A DNA stretch of 64,000 nucleotides. Origin: Variovorax boronicumulans NBRC 103145. GTDB lineage: Bacteria; Pseudomonadota; Gammaproteobacteria; Burkholderiales; Burkholderiaceae_C. The notes under the pieces were generated by a model, which was not told the DNA's origin, did no database searches, and worked only from the letters and a program-made list of their open reading frames with translations. Position numbers and translations under genes: made by a program. Where the stretch lies: positions 1 to 64,000 of the forward strand of contig NZ_BCUS01000014.1 of assembly GCF_001591345.1 (NCBI RefSeq), written 5' to 3'. Position 1 is the stretch's first letter; every line of letters begins with the position of its first letter. Positions 27,828 through 36,921 of the stretch are shown here, one piece after another.

Positions 27828-27888
27828 GAGGCGCCTCCCGCCCACGGTGGGAGGCATCCGTCAAGACCACCGACTCCGAGGCCCCACC

Positions 27889-28917
27889 ATGCAACGCCGA
27901 TCCTTCCTTGCCGCCGCTGCCACCACCCTCGCCGCCCCTGCCGTGTTCGCGCAGGGCGGCAAGCTCACACCGCTCAAGTTCACGCTCGACTTCCGCATCA
28001 ACGGCCAGACCGCGCCCTTCTTCCTGGCGCAGGCCAAGGGCTACTACCGCGACGAGGGGCTGGACGTGACGATCGACACCGGCGCCGGCTCGGTCGCGTC
28101 GATCACCCGCATCGCCAGCGGCGTCTACCAACTGGGCCTGGGCGACATCAGCTCGCTGGTCGAGTTCAACGCACAGAACCCGGGCACGCCGGTGGTGCAG
28201 GCCGTGTACCAGTACTACAACCGTGCACCGTTCGTGATCATCGGACGCAAGGACCGCGGCGTGACCGGCGACTTCAAGAGCCTCACGGGCAAGAAGGTGG
28301 CGGCCGCCGCCGTCGAGTCCACGCGCCGCGCCTGGCCGATGGTGGCGCGCAAACAGGGCATGCGCGGCGACGCCTTCCAGTGGCAGACCACCGACTTCAG
28401 CGCGCGCGACAACGTGATGGTGCGCGGCGACGTCGATGCCGCCACCTACTTCCACGACTCGGCGGTCTCGCTCTTCGCGCGCATGAAGGCCGACGAGCTC
28501 TCGGTGCTCAAGTACGCGGACGCGGGCGTCAACCTGTACGGCAACGCGATCCTGGCGAGCAGCAACCTGATCGCGCAGAACCCGAAGGTGGTGGCGGCTT
28601 TCTTGCGCGCCACCAACCGCGCCATCGTCGAGACCTTTGCCAACCCGGTGCCCAGCATCGCGGCCATGCGCCAGCGCGAACCGATCCTGGACGAGAAGGT
28701 CGAACTCGAACGCTGGAGCCTCACGGCGCAGTACGTGGGCGCGGCGGACACGCGCGGCCACGGGCTGGGCGACATCCGCAAGCTCACGCTCGAACAGCAG
28801 GTCGACGAGGTGGCCGACACCTTCGGCCTGAAGACGCGGCCATCGGCCGATGCCCTCTTCAACGGCGCGATGCTGCCTGCGCGCAGCGAGCGCCTCCTTC
28901 CCGCACCCAAGGCATGA
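27889..28917 (+). CDS. ABC transporter substrate-binding protein, NMT1/THI5-like
   Basis: This is a 342-residue periplasmic binding protein. The signal peptide MQRRSFLAAAATTLAAPAVFAQ carries a twin-arginine-like start. The mature part, TLDFRINGQTAPFFLAQAKGYYRDEGLDV, is the hallmark of NMT1/THI5-like binding proteins that deliver pyrimidine precursors, sulfonates or other N-compounds to ABC importers. The membrane and ATPase subunits are not adjacent. Its TGA overlaps the ATG of the deaminase gene (ATGA), so the two are translationally coupled. Confidence 0.88.
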   Translation: MQRRSFLAAAATTLAAPAVFAQGGKLTPLKFTLDFRINGQTAPFFLAQAKGYYRDEGLDVTIDTGAGSVASITRIASGVYQLGLGDISSLVEFNAQNPGTPVVQAVYQYYNRAPFVIIGRKDRGVTGDFKSLTGKKVAAAAVESTRRAWPMVARKQGMRGDAFQWQTTDFSARDNVMVRGDVDAATYFHDSAVSLFARMKADELSVLKYADAGVNLYGNAILASSNLIAQNPKVVAAFLRATNRAIVETFANPVPSIAAMRQREPILDEKVELERWSLTAQYVGAADTRGHGLGDIRKLTLEQQVDEVADTFGLKTRPSADALFNGAMLPARSERLLPAPKA

Positions 28918-29441
28918 ACCTTCCTGACAGCTCCCTCCCCGCCCTCCCCGAAGAAACCACGCTCGACGAGCGCGACGGCCGCTACCTGCGCAAGGCCATC
29001 GTGTGGTCGCACGCCGCGCGCCGGCGCGGCAACCGGCCCTTCGGCTCGGTCATCGTCTCGGCCGCCGGCGAAGTGCTGGCCGAGGCCGCGAACAGCAACG
29101 CAGAAACTGGCGACTGCACCGCGCACGCCGAAGTGAACGCGCTGCGCGCACTGGCCGGCCGCGGCCTCACGCGCGAAGAGCTGGCCGGCGCCACGCTCTA
29201 TGCCTCGGGCGAGCCCTGCGTGATGTGCGCGGGCGCGATTTTCTGGTCGAACATCGGCCGCGTGGTGTTCGGCATCGACGCGCAGCGGCTGCGCGTGTTC
29301 CGTGGCGAACGGCAGGACCAGCGCGACGCGGAGTTGTCGTGCCGCGATGTGTTCCGTGCGTCGCCGCATCCGATCGAGTGCATCGGGCCTGCCTTGATCG
29401 ACGAAGCGGCTGCCGCGCACGACGGCGCCTGGAAGACCTAG
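28914..29441 (+). CDS. Nucleoside/nucleobase deaminase (CDA superfamily)
   Basis: This is a 175-residue zinc deaminase. Its motifs are TAHAEV (H71 as zinc ligand, E73 as proton shuttle) and PCVMCAGAI (C102 and C105 as zinc ligands). The SNIGRVVFGIDAQRL stretch is typical of guanine deaminase / tRNA-adenosine deaminase-like enzymes. Because it is coupled to a binding protein for a nitrogenous ligand, it more likely deaminates an imported base than tRNA. The ureD gene follows nine bases later. Confidence 0.88.
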   Translation: MNLPDSSLPALPEETTLDERDGRYLRKAIVWSHAARRRGNRPFGSVIVSAAGEVLAEAANSNAETGDCTAHAEVNALRALAGRGLTREELAGATLYASGEPCVMCAGAIFWSNIGRVVFGIDAQRLRVFRGERQDQRDAELSCRDVFRASPHPIECIGPALIDEAAAAHDGAWKT

Positions 29442-29450
29442 ACTCGCCGC

Positions 29451-30281
29451 ATGCCCTGGCACGCCCGTCTCCACCTCGCCTACCAAAAAGAAGCCGACCG
29501 CAGCGTCGCCCGTTTCCGCCACGACGGCCCGCTGCGCATCCTGCAGAGCCTCTACCCCGAGGGCGATGCCGTGTGCCACAACGTGCTGGTGCACCCGCCC
29601 GGCGGCCTCGTGGGCGGCGACACGCTCGACATCGACATCGAGGCCGCCGACGGCAGCCACGGCCTGATCACCACGCCCGGCGCCTCGCGCTTCTACCGCT
29701 CCGAAGGCGAGACCGCGCTGCAGCACACGCGCATCCGCCTCGCACCGGGCGCGCGGCTCGAATGGCTGCCGCTCGAAGCCATCTGCTACAGCGGCTGCCA
29801 GGCCGAGAACCGGCTCACGCTCGAGGTCGCACCGGGTGCCGAGATGATCGGCTGGGACGTGTGCGCACTCGGCCTGCCCAACGCCAACCAGCCCTTCGAA
29901 CGCGGCACCTACCTGCAGCACATCGAGGCGCCCGGCGTGTGGCTGGAGCGTGGGCGCATCGATGCGAGTGATCACCGCCTGCTGCAAAGCCCGCTGGGCC
30001 TGGGCGGCCACCGCTGCCTCGCCTCGCTGTTCGTCGTGGCCGGCTCGCCGATGGCCAAGGCACGGCGCGAGGCCCTGCTGGCGCAGGCGCGCGGGCTGCT
30101 CGAAGTGCACGAACTGCACGAGAGCGCGGGCGCGACCAGCCCGCATGCGGAAGTTGTGGTGCTGCGTGTGCTCGCGCCGGTGGTCGAGCCTGCGATGCAG
30201 CTGCTGCGACAGGTCTGGCAGGCGTGGCGCAGCGAGCTGTGGCAACTGCCGGCGGCCACGCCGCGCATCTGGGCGACCTGA
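29451..30281 (+). CDS. ureD: Urease accessory protein UreD (UreH)
   Basis: This is a 276-residue UreD, a scaffold that with UreF and UreG inserts nickel into apo-urease. Typical segments are GDAVCHNVLVHPPGGLVGGD, GASRFYRSEG, EAICYSGCQAENR and FERGTYLQHIE. The length is normal. It is an orphan here: no ureA, ureB, ureC, ureE, ureF or ureG lies on either side within the window, and it is instead the last gene of the binding-protein/deaminase operon. The rest of the urease cluster must lie elsewhere if this protein works with urease. Confidence 0.9.
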   Translation: MPWHARLHLAYQKEADRSVARFRHDGPLRILQSLYPEGDAVCHNVLVHPPGGLVGGDTLDIDIEAADGSHGLITTPGASRFYRSEGETALQHTRIRLAPGARLEWLPLEAICYSGCQAENRLTLEVAPGAEMIGWDVCALGLPNANQPFERGTYLQHIEAPGVWLERGRIDASDHRLLQSPLGLGGHRCLASLFVVAGSPMAKARREALLAQARGLLEVHELHESAGATSPHAEVVVLRVLAPVVEPAMQLLRQVWQAWRSELWQLPAATPRIWAT

Positions 30282-30301
30282 GGAGCAGGCGGCAATCGCC
30301 G

Positions 30302-30772
30302 CTACTTTCGTGTCTTCAGGCGGTAGGTGCCGTTGAACGGATACGGGGACGAACCGTTCTGCCCCACCGCCTGCACGTCGACCGTCAGCGTCTTGCCCGA
30401 GAAAACGAGCGCGCCCGTGAGGCGCGGCCTGCGCTCCTTCTCGTAGTGCTCCCGCAGTCGGAGGTCGACAGGGTGCGTGGAAGGCGCCTTCTTCTCGGCC
30501 GCCTTGTCGAATTCGCTCACCTCGTACACCGAGGCGTCGGCTGCGTCGACGCGCCCCTCGATCGACGGCACCCGGATGCGGGATTCGAGTTCGTAGCTGC
30601 GGTGGAAGATCAGCGCCACAGGGTCATGCACCATCAAGCCCCGGGTGGCGTAGAGCGTGACCTCGTAGCCGTCGGCGGTCCGGGTGACGGTCGCGTCGGG
30701 CTTGTTGCCTGTTGCCGTGCACCCGGCGAGCGCGAGCGCGCACGCGAACAGGCGCCAGGACACGGTGCGCAT
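30302..30772 (-). CDS. Hypothetical lipoprotein
   Basis: This is a 156-residue product starting MRTVSWRLFACALALAGC, a clear lipobox with Cys18, followed by a mainly beta body (TRTADGYEVTLYATRG, LTVDVQAVGQNG). I do not recognise the family. An in-frame ATG at 30802 would add ten residues and weaken the signal. It converges on ureD with a 20-base gap. Confidence 0.6.
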   Translation of the reverse strand: MRTVSWRLFACALALAGCTATGNKPDATVTRTADGYEVTLYATRGLMVHDPVALIFHRSYELESRIRVPSIEGRVDAADASVYEVSEFDKAAEKKAPSTHPVDLRLREHYEKERRPRLTGALVFSGKTLTVDVQAVGQNGSSPYPFNGTYRLKTRK

Positions 30773-30854
30773 GCGTCGGTTCGCAGAAGAAGGAGTGGGC
30801 ATGCAACGGCGCGCTCGTGAAGGAGCACCGAGTATGGCCGCGCAGCCCCCGCCA

Positions 30855-31274
30855 TCAACCGCAGGCGATTTTTCCGGATGGCGCGCTGCGCAACCTGTTG
30901 AGAAACGCCAGCTGCACCCGGGCCGTTTCACTGCCCTGCCCGGCGGCGCGCAGCATCCACGTGCGCGCCTCGCAGCGATCGGCCTTCACGGCCGATCCGT
31001 ACAGCGTGGGCCCCGTCAACAGCACCATGCCCAACATCTCCTGCGCCTCGGGATGGCCTTCGGTGGCGGCCTGGCGCAGTTGCTCGAGCATCGTGCGGTA
31101 GTCGCGTGCGGCCTGCGCTTCGAGGGCGAGCTGGTAGCGCTGCTCGGTCTGCAGGTCGACGTTCGCGTCGAAGGGCTTGGCCGCGGCGATGGCGGCGACG
31201 AGGCACAGCACGCCTGACAGGACAATGCGCCAGCGCAGCGACCAACTGGCGATCTGGTTGAGTTCGGATGACAT
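30855..31274 (-). CDS. Sel1-like repeat protein with N-terminal membrane segment
   Basis: This is a 139-residue product. Residues 15-35 form a hydrophobic segment (IVLSGVLCLVAAIAAAKP) that may be a signal peptide or anchor. The rest contains Sel1/TPR-like helices, including MLEQLRQAATEGHPEAQEMLG and ARTWMLRAAGQGSETARVQL. GGAG nine bases before ATG 31274 supports the start. Such proteins act as protein-protein scaffolds in the periplasm; the partner is unknown. Confidence 0.6.
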   Translation of the reverse strand: MSSELNQIASWSLRWRIVLSGVLCLVAAIAAAKPFDANVDLQTEQRYQLALEAQAARDYRTMLEQLRQAATEGHPEAQEMLGMVLLTGPTLYGSAVKADRCEARTWMLRAAGQGSETARVQLAFLNRLRSAPSGKIACG

Positions 31275-31379
31275 CGGTTTGTTCTCCACGGGTTGCGTTG
31301 CACCGATGGTCCCGCGAAGGCGCGCGCAGGAGAAACTGGAATTCACGCAGGACGCCTCAGGCGCTACCTGAGCCCCCGT

Positions 31380-32432
31380 TCAGAACATCGCCAGCACGGC
31401 CGCATTTACCGCGTAGCCACCGGCCGTCAGGAACACGAACAGCAGCGCCCCCAGCTTGAGCGGTTGCGCCCCCGCCTTGCGCAGGCTCGCGGCGCTGGTG
31501 CGCAGGCCCATCGCGGCCATGGCGGTGGCGAGCAGCAGCGTGTCGAGCTGCACCAGCGCAGCGACGAGTGCGTGCGGCAGCACGTCGAGCGAATGCACGG
31601 CGCTCACGGCGATGAACAACACGGCGAACCATGGCACGCGCACCTGGCGCCAGCACGCGCCCAGGCTCGCCGCGCCCGGCGTCGAGGCCGCCACGCGGAA
31701 CGACAGGCCCATGAGGAACGGCGCCAGCATCATCACGCGCAGCATCTTCTCGACCACCGCCGCGTTGGCCGCGCCCGGGCTGACGGCCTCGCCGACCGCG
31801 ACCACCTGCGCCACCTCCTGGATGGTGGAGCCCGCGAAGAGACCAAAGGCATGTTCGCTGAGCCCGAGGTACGGATAGACCAGCGGGTACGCCACCATCG
31901 ACAGCGTGCCGAACACCACCACCGTGGCGACGGCGATCGACACCTTGTGCTCTTCGCCGCGCACCACGGGCTGCGTCGCCATCACGGCGGCAGCGCCGCA
32001 GATGGCGCTGCCCGCGCCGATGAGCGCGGCGGTCTCGCGGTCCAGCCCCAGCCAGCGCGTGCCGATGCGCACGGCGAGGCCGAAGGTCAGCGCCACCATC
32101 GCCATCGCGATCAGCACGCCGGGCCAGCCGACGGCACCGATGTCGCTCAGCGAGATGCGAAAGCCGTAGAGCACGATGCCCGCGCGCAGCAAGGCGCTGC
32201 GCGCGAAGTCCACGCCCGCGCCGGTGCGCGCCGACACCGCGGGGAACACCGTGTTGCCCGCCACCATGCCCAGCGCGATGGCCAGCGTGAGCGCGCTCAG
32301 GCCCAGGTGCACCATCGGCGGCCATTCGGCCAGCAGCGCGGCGGCGGCCGCCAGCAGTGCAGACAGCAACACGCCGGGGCCGCAGCGGCGAACGAAGGAG
32401 AAACCGGGCAAGGAGGCGGCAAGGGAGGACAT
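31380..32432 (-). CDS. yeiH: YeiH/UPF0324-family membrane protein (putative sulfate exporter family)
   Basis: This is a 350-residue membrane protein with about ten helices. The family signature is seen in LALAIALGMVAGN-like, ARSALLRAGIVLYGFRISLSDI, LIGAGSAICGAAAVMAT and FAGSTIQEVAQVVAVG. The start is taken at ATG 32432; a longer in-frame reading to 32486 would run through the intergenic operator. The gene is divergent from a LysR regulator, the same arrangement as yeiH-yeiE of E. coli. The transport substrate is uncertain. Confidence 0.85.
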   Translation of the reverse strand: MSSLAASLPGFSFVRRCGPGVLLSALLAAAAALLAEWPPMVHLGLSALTLAIALGMVAGNTVFPAVSARTGAGVDFARSALLRAGIVLYGFRISLSDIGAVGWPGVLIAMAMVALTFGLAVRIGTRWLGLDRETAALIGAGSAICGAAAVMATQPVVRGEEHKVSIAVATVVVFGTLSMVAYPLVYPYLGLSEHAFGLFAGSTIQEVAQVVAVGEAVSPGAANAAVVEKMLRVMMLAPFLMGLSFRVAASTPGAASLGACWRQVRVPWFAVLFIAVSAVHSLDVLPHALVAALVQLDTLLLATAMAAMGLRTSAASLRKAGAQPLKLGALLFVFLTAGGYAVNAAVLAMF

Positions 32433-32473
32433 GGACCCGAGCTTAGGAATCGACACCCCATGAGTCAAAGACA

Positions 32474-32499
32474 TAAACTTCACCAATGCATGAAGTTAA
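32474..32499 (+). promoter_or_regulatory. Inverted repeat between yeiH and the LysR gene
   Basis: TAAACTTCA (32474-32482) faces TGAAGTTAA (32491-32499), perfect 9-base arms eight bases apart, containing the T-N11-A core of LysR boxes. It lies directly before the LysR start and 42 bases from the yeiH start, fitting autorepression plus control of yeiH. No Shine-Dalgarno sequence is visible before the LysR ATG, since the operator takes its place. Confidence 0.6.
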
Positions 32500-32502
32500 G
32501 TT

Positions 32503-33387
32503 ATGACCTTGAACCTGCACCTGGTGCGCCTGTTCGTCGCCGTGGCCGAGGCGGGCAGCTTCTCGCGCGCGGCCGAGGGCCTGTGGATCAGCCAACCAGC
32601 GGTGTCCAAGGGCATCCGCGAGCTGGAGCACCAGCTCGACCTGACGCTCATCGAGCGCGGCGCGGGCAAGGGCTTGCGGCTCACCGAGGCGGGCGCGTCG
32701 CTGCTCACGCATGCGCGCGGCATCTTCGCGATGGAGCGCGCGGCGCTGGACGACGTGCGGGCGCGCGTCGGCGTGCAGCGCGGCAGCCTCACGCTGGGCG
32801 CCAGCACCACGGTGGCGAGCTACTGGCTGCCGCCGCAGATCGCGGCCTTCTGCGCCGCCTACCCGGCGGTGGTGCCGCGCGTCACGGTCGGCAACACGCA
32901 GTGGGTGTGCGAGCAGCTGCTCGAATGCCGCATCGACCTTGCGCTGGTCGAGGGCCGCGTGGACGAAGAGCGCGTGGACGTGCGCGAATGGACCACCGAC
33001 CCGCTCGCCATCGTCGCGCCGCCCGACGCCGCCCTGCCCCGGCGCGGCGTGACGGCCGCGCTGCTGGGCCGGCAGAACTGGATCCTGCGCGAGCCCGGCT
33101 CGGGCACGCGCCAGGCCACCGAGGCGCTGTGCACGGCGCACGGCATCGACGCGCCGCCGTGGATGGAAATGGCGAGCAACGAAGCCATTGCGCGCACCGT
33201 GGCCAGCGGCGTCGGCATCTCGATGCTGCCGCGCGTGGTGGTGGCCGACATGCTCGCGCTGGGCACGCTGCGCGAGCTGAAGCTGCCGGGCGCGGTGCTG
33301 TCGCGGCCGCTGTACCGGCTGGCGCTGAAGAACCGGCCGCTCTCGCCGGCGGCGCTGCGGATGGCGCAGATCCTCGACGCCTCCTGA
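32503..33387 (+). CDS. LysR-family regulator (YeiE-like)
   Basis: This is a 294-residue LysR protein. The helix-turn-helix is in LVRLFVAVAEAGSFSRAAEG and ISQPAVSKGIRELE. The effector domain opens with SLTLGASTTVASYWLP and contains NWILREPGSGTRQATE, as in CysB/YeiE-like LysR proteins. It is divergent from yeiH with a 70-bp intergenic region that carries a LysR-type inverted repeat, so it most likely controls yeiH and itself. A strong terminator follows. Confidence 0.9.
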   Translation: MTLNLHLVRLFVAVAEAGSFSRAAEGLWISQPAVSKGIRELEHQLDLTLIERGAGKGLRLTEAGASLLTHARGIFAMERAALDDVRARVGVQRGSLTLGASTTVASYWLPPQIAAFCAAYPAVVPRVTVGNTQWVCEQLLECRIDLALVEGRVDEERVDVREWTTDPLAIVAPPDAALPRRGVTAALLGRQNWILREPGSGTRQATEALCTAHGIDAPPWMEMASNEAIARTVASGVGISMLPRVVVADMLALGTLRELKLPGAVLSRPLYRLALKNRPLSPAALRMAQILDAS

Positions 33388-33390
33388 AAT

Positions 33391-33423
33391 GAGAAAAGGG
33401 CGCATCGCATGCGCCCCTTTCTC
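33391..33423 (+). terminator. Bidirectional terminator between LysR and ybdD-like genes
   Basis: GGGCGCAT (33398-33405) pairs perfectly with ATGCGCCC (33409-33416) around a CGC loop. An AAAA tract precedes it and CTTTCTCTCT follows. It sits between convergent genes. Confidence 0.85.
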
Positions 33424-33441
33424 TCTGTCATCCGCTACCCA

Positions 33442-33648
33442 TCAGCAGCAGCGCCCCTTGCCCGCGCCGTAGCGCGCCTCGAGCCGTTCGCGGAAGAACT
33501 CCTCGTAGCTCATCGGCGCCCGGTCGGGGTGGGTGGCCGCCATGTGCGTCAGGTAGACGTCGTAGTCGGGCAGCCCGACCATGAGCCGCAGCGACTGCTT
33601 GATCGAGCGGGCGATGTAGCGCCCGGCTTCCGGCATGGCAAGGCCCAT
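33442..33648 (-). CDS. YbdD/YjiX-family small protein
   Basis: This is a 68-residue protein of the DUF466/YbdD family: [38 protein letters not shown] and a C-terminal GRCC. In enterobacteria this small protein is always encoded next to CstA or YjiY/BtsT and is needed for pyruvate uptake by that permease. Here it follows cstA by 17 bases in the same operon, the same arrangement. Confidence 0.88.
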   Translation of the reverse strand: MGLAMPEAGRYIARSIKQSLRLMVGLPDYDVYLTHMAATHPDRAPMSYEEFFRERLEARYGAGKGRCC

Positions 33649-33665
33649 GGCGTTCTTGCGTTCGT

Positions 33666-35738
33666 TCAGTGGGCAGCGGACGAAGCCGCGCCCATCGCCT
33701 CGAACGGCGTCTCCTGCGTGGTCGGCCGGTGGGCCGCGCGAGCGGCCAGGCAGGCCTTGATGCTGTAGACCAGCACGCTCAGCACCACGAAGATGAACAG
33801 CGCGCACAGCGCCGCGTCGAGCCGGTCGTTGAAGACGATGCGCGACATGGCTTCGGGCGTCTTGGCCGGCGCGATCAGCACGCCGTTGGCCAGGCCGTCG
33901 GCGTACTTGGCCGCGTGCGACAGGAAGCCGATCTTCGGATCGCTCGAGAAGATCTTCTGCCAGCCCGCCGTCAGCGTGCAGGCCAGCAGCCACACGGCCG
34001 GCGCCGCCGCCACCCAGGCGTAGCGCTCGCGCTTCATGCGGAACAGCACGACCACGCCCAGCATCAGCGCCACCGCGGCCAGCATCTGGTTGGAGATGCC
34101 GAACAGCGGCCACAGCGTGTTGATGCCGCCCAGCGGATCGACCACGCCCTGGTACAGGAAGTAGCCCCAGGCCGCCACGCACAGCGCGGTGGCGATCAGG
34201 TTGGCCGGCAGCGAGTCGGTGCGCTTGAGCGCGGGCACGAAGCTGCCCAGCAGGTCCTGCAGCATGAAGCGGCCGGCGCGGGTGCCGGCGTCCACCGCGG
34301 TGAGGATGAACAGCGCCTCGAACAAAATCGCGAAGTGGTACCAGAAGGCCATCATGGCCTGCCCGCCGATCACCTGGTGAAGGATGTGGGCCATGCCCAC
34401 GGCCAGCGTCGGCGCGCCGCCGGTGCGCCCGAGGATGGTGGTCTCGCCCACGTCCTTGGCCGTCTGCAGCAGCATCTCGGGCGTGACCACGAAGCCCCAG
34501 CCGGAGATCGTTGCGGCGGCCTGTTGCACCGTGGTGCCGACCAGCGCGCCCGGGCTGTTCATCGCGAAGTAGATGCCCGGCTCGATGCACGAGGCCGCCA
34601 CCAGCGCCATCACGGCGACGAACGACTCGGCCAGCATGCCGCCGTAGCCGATGAAGCGCGCGTGGCGTTCGTTGTCGAGCATCTTGGGCGTGGTGCCCGA
34701 AGAGATCAGCGCGTGGAAGCCCGAGACGGCGCCGCAGGCGATGGTGATGAACAGGAACGGGAACAAGCTGCCCGACCACACCGGGCCGTTGCCCTGCGCG
34801 AACTGCGTGACGGCGGGCATCTGCAGCGTGGGCATCACGACCACGATGCCGATGGCCAGCGCGATGATCGTGCCGATCTTCAGGAAGGTCGACAGGTAGT
34901 CGCGCGGTGCGAGCAGCAGCCACACCGGCAGGCTGGCGGCCACGAAGCCGTAGCCCACGAGCATCCAGGTGAGCGCCTTGCCGTCGAAGGTGAAGGCCGG
35001 GCCCCACACCGGGTGCTGGCTGACCCACTGGCCGCCGAAGATGGCCGCCATGAGCAGCACGAAGCCGATCACCGACACCTCGCCGATGCGGCCCGGGCGG
35101 ATGTAGCGCAGGTACACGCCCATGAACAGCGCCACCGGAATCGTCGCGGCCACCGTGAAGCTGCCCCACGGCGATTCGGCCAGTGCCTTCACCACGATCA
35201 GGGCCAGCACTGCCAGGATGATGATCATGATCATGAAGGTGCCGAACAGCGCGATCATGCCGGGCACCACGCCCATCTCCTGCTTGACCAGATCGCCCAG
35301 CGAGCGGCCGTCGCGGCGCGTGGAGATGAACAGGATGATGAAGTCCTGCACCGCTCCCGCGAACACCACGCCCGCCAGCACCCACAGCAAACCGGGCAGG
35401 TAGCCCATCTGCGCGGCGAGCACCGGGCCCACCAGCGGGCCGGCTCCCGCAATGGCCGCGAAGTGGTGGCCGAACAGCACGTTCTTGTCGGTCGGCACGT
35501 AGTCCAGGCCGTCGTTGTGGCGGTGCGCGGGCGTCTTGCGGTTGGCGTCCAGCCCCAGCACCTTGTCGGCGATGAACAGGCTGTAGTAGCGGTAGGCGAT
35601 CAGGTAGGTGCAGAGCGCGGCGGTCACGACCCACAGGGCGTTGATGCTCTCTCCCCGGCTCAGGGCGACGGTGCCCAGCGCAAAAGCGCCGAGCACGGCC
35701 ACGGCCAGCCACACCAGATGGCGGCGAATGTTGGGCAT
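33666..35738 (-). CDS. cstA: Carbon starvation protein A, pyruvate/peptide permease
   Basis: This is a 690-residue inner-membrane permease with more than fifteen helices. Family landmarks are [52 protein letters not shown] and [18 protein letters not shown]. CstA/BtsT proteins import pyruvate (and in some species peptides) when carbon is short. GAGGAG before ATG 35738 supports the start. The small YbdD-like partner follows. A cluster of TCACAT/ATGTGA repeats lies in the intergenic region shared with the divergent pilus operon. Confidence 0.95.
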   Translation of the reverse strand: MPNIRRHLVWLAVAVLGAFALGTVALSRGESINALWVVTAALCTYLIAYRYYSLFIADKVLGLDANRKTPAHRHNDGLDYVPTDKNVLFGHHFAAIAGAGPLVGPVLAAQMGYLPGLLWVLAGVVFAGAVQDFIILFISTRRDGRSLGDLVKQEMGVVPGMIALFGTFMIMIIILAVLALIVVKALAESPWGSFTVAATIPVALFMGVYLRYIRPGRIGEVSVIGFVLLMAAIFGGQWVSQHPVWGPAFTFDGKALTWMLVGYGFVAASLPVWLLLAPRDYLSTFLKIGTIIALAIGIVVVMPTLQMPAVTQFAQGNGPVWSGSLFPFLFITIACGAVSGFHALISSGTTPKMLDNERHARFIGYGGMLAESFVAVMALVAASCIEPGIYFAMNSPGALVGTTVQQAAATISGWGFVVTPEMLLQTAKDVGETTILGRTGGAPTLAVGMAHILHQVIGGQAMMAFWYHFAILFEALFILTAVDAGTRAGRFMLQDLLGSFVPALKRTDSLPANLIATALCVAAWGYFLYQGVVDPLGGINTLWPLFGISNQMLAAVALMLGVVVLFRMKRERYAWVAAAPAVWLLACTLTAGWQKIFSSDPKIGFLSHAAKYADGLANGVLIAPAKTPEAMSRIVFNDRLDAALCALFIFVVLSVLVYSIKACLAARAAHRPTTQETPFEAMGAASSAAH

Positions 35739-35906
35739 GCGGATGTCTCCTCGATATGAACCGGGCGAGTGTTCCCCGCCCGCCGCCGGGCCGCATCCGT
35801 CGGACTGCGCGGGCTGGCCGGGTGGAATTGCCTAATGGATAACCCCTATCCACGCCCGGATCGCCTCCGCCGGACCGCCGCGGGAAGCACCGCAAATCCG
35901 TTGCGC

Positions 35907-35948
35907 TCACATTAGATGTGATAAATTCACATTCACTAACAATGTGAA
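35907..35948 (+). promoter_or_regulatory. Array of alternating TCACAT / ATGTGA half-sites
   Basis: Four half-sites alternate in direction: TCACAT 35907, ATGTGA 35916, TCACAT 35927, ATGTGA 35942. This makes the palindromes TCACATTAGATGTGA and TTCACATT-N7-AATGTGAA, and between them TGTGA-N5-TCACA, which resembles a Crp-type site. The array ends 21 bases before the first pilin gene and lies about 170 bases before cstA, so it may link the two. The regulator is not identified. Confidence 0.55.
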
Positions 35949-35968
35949 ACATCTCTGACGAGTCCACG

Positions 35969-36373
35969 ATGACCCAGCATTCGCAGGCGCGCACAAGCGG
36001 CGGCTTCACATTGATCGAGGTCATGATCACGGTGGTCATCGTGGCCATCCTGGCGTCGATCGCGCTGCCCAGCTACCGGCAGTACATCGTGCGATCGAAG
36101 CGCTCGGCGGCCCAGGCGCAGATGATGGACATCGCCAACCGGCAGCAGCAGTTCCTCATTGCCAACCGCAGCTACGCCGACAAGACGGCGCTGACCACCA
36201 GCGGCTACAGCCTGCCCGCCGAGGTCAGCAGCAACTACAGCTACGACGTCACGCTGCAGGATTCCGGCCCGCCCACCTTCACGATCACCTTCACCGCGAT
36301 CGGCAGCCAGGCGGGCGACGGCAACCTCGGGCTCACCAGCGAAGGCGTGAAGACGCCGCCCGAAAAATGGTGA
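35969..36373 (+). CDS. Type IV pilin, PilE-like
   Basis: This is a 134-residue prepilin. The short leader ends at the peptidase site G/FTLIEV, with Glu5 of the mature protein, and the N-terminal hydrophobic helix is [19 protein letters not shown]. It begins the minor-pilin operon pilE-V-W-X-Y1-fimT. The mature domain lacks an obvious C-terminal disulfide pair, which suggests a minor pilin (PilE of Pseudomonas type) rather than the major subunit. Its stop overlaps pilV by seven bases. Confidence 0.88.
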   Translation: MTQHSQARTSGGFTLIEVMITVVIVAILASIALPSYRQYIVRSKRSAAQAQMMDIANRQQQFLIANRSYADKTALTTSGYSLPAEVSSNYSYDVTLQDSGPPTFTITFTAIGSQAGDGNLGLTSEGVKTPPEKW

Positions 36374-36921
36374 GCCCCGCCCTGCGGCGCCAGCGCGGCG
36401 CCACGCTGATCGAGGTGCTGGTCACCCTGCTCGTGCTGGCCTTCGGCCTGTTCGGCCTTGTCGGCCTGCAGGCCCGGCTGCAGGCATCCGAGATGGAGTC
36501 GTACCAGCGCTCGCAGGCGCTGATCCTGCTCAACGACATGGCCAACCGCATCGCCATCAACCGCCGCGTGGCGGCCAGCTACGCCACCAGCGCGCCGCTG
36601 GGCGGCACCGATGCCTGCCCCACCGGCACCGGCACGCGCCAGCAGATCGACGCCAGGGAGTGGTGCAACGCGCTGCAGGGCGCGGCCGAGTTCTCGGGCA
36701 ACGACAAGCTGGGCACTGTCATCGGCGGGCGCGGCTGCGTGCAGGACATGGGCAACAACGAGTACCTCGTGACCGTCGCCTGGCAAGGCCTGGGCCCGAT
36801 CTCGGCGCCGCCCGCCGGCGTGGCCTGCGGCAAGGACCTCTACGACACCGGCACCAAGTGCATCAACGACCTGTGCCGCCGCACGGTGACCACGCTCGTG
36901 CGCATCGGATCGCTCTCATGA
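36367..36921 (+). CDS. pilV: Type IV pilus minor pilin PilV
   Basis: This is a 184-residue minor pilin. The prepilin motif is QRGATLIEVLVTLLVLAFGL, with a cleavage-site Gly followed by Ala in place of Phe, as is common in PilV. The rest is a globular domain with paired cysteines. The position between the PilE-like and PilW genes and overlapping starts support the call. PilV is part of the tip-initiation complex with PilW, PilX, FimT/FimU and PilY1. Confidence 0.9.
   Translation: MVSPALRRQRGATLIEVLVTLLVLAFGLFGLVGLQARLQASEMESYQRSQALILLNDMANRIAINRRVAASYATSAPLGGTDACPTGTGTRQQIDAREWCNALQGAAEFSGNDKLGTVIGGRGCVQDMGNNEYLVTVAWQGLGPISAPPAGVACGKDLYDTGTKCINDLCRRTVTTLVRIGSLS

Noticed and set aside
27889..28917. 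Thiamine-pyrophosphate riboswitch control of the NMT1/THI5-like receptor
   Set aside because: No TPP riboswitch core was found upstream, and NMT1-like receptors serve many ligands besides thiamine precursors.
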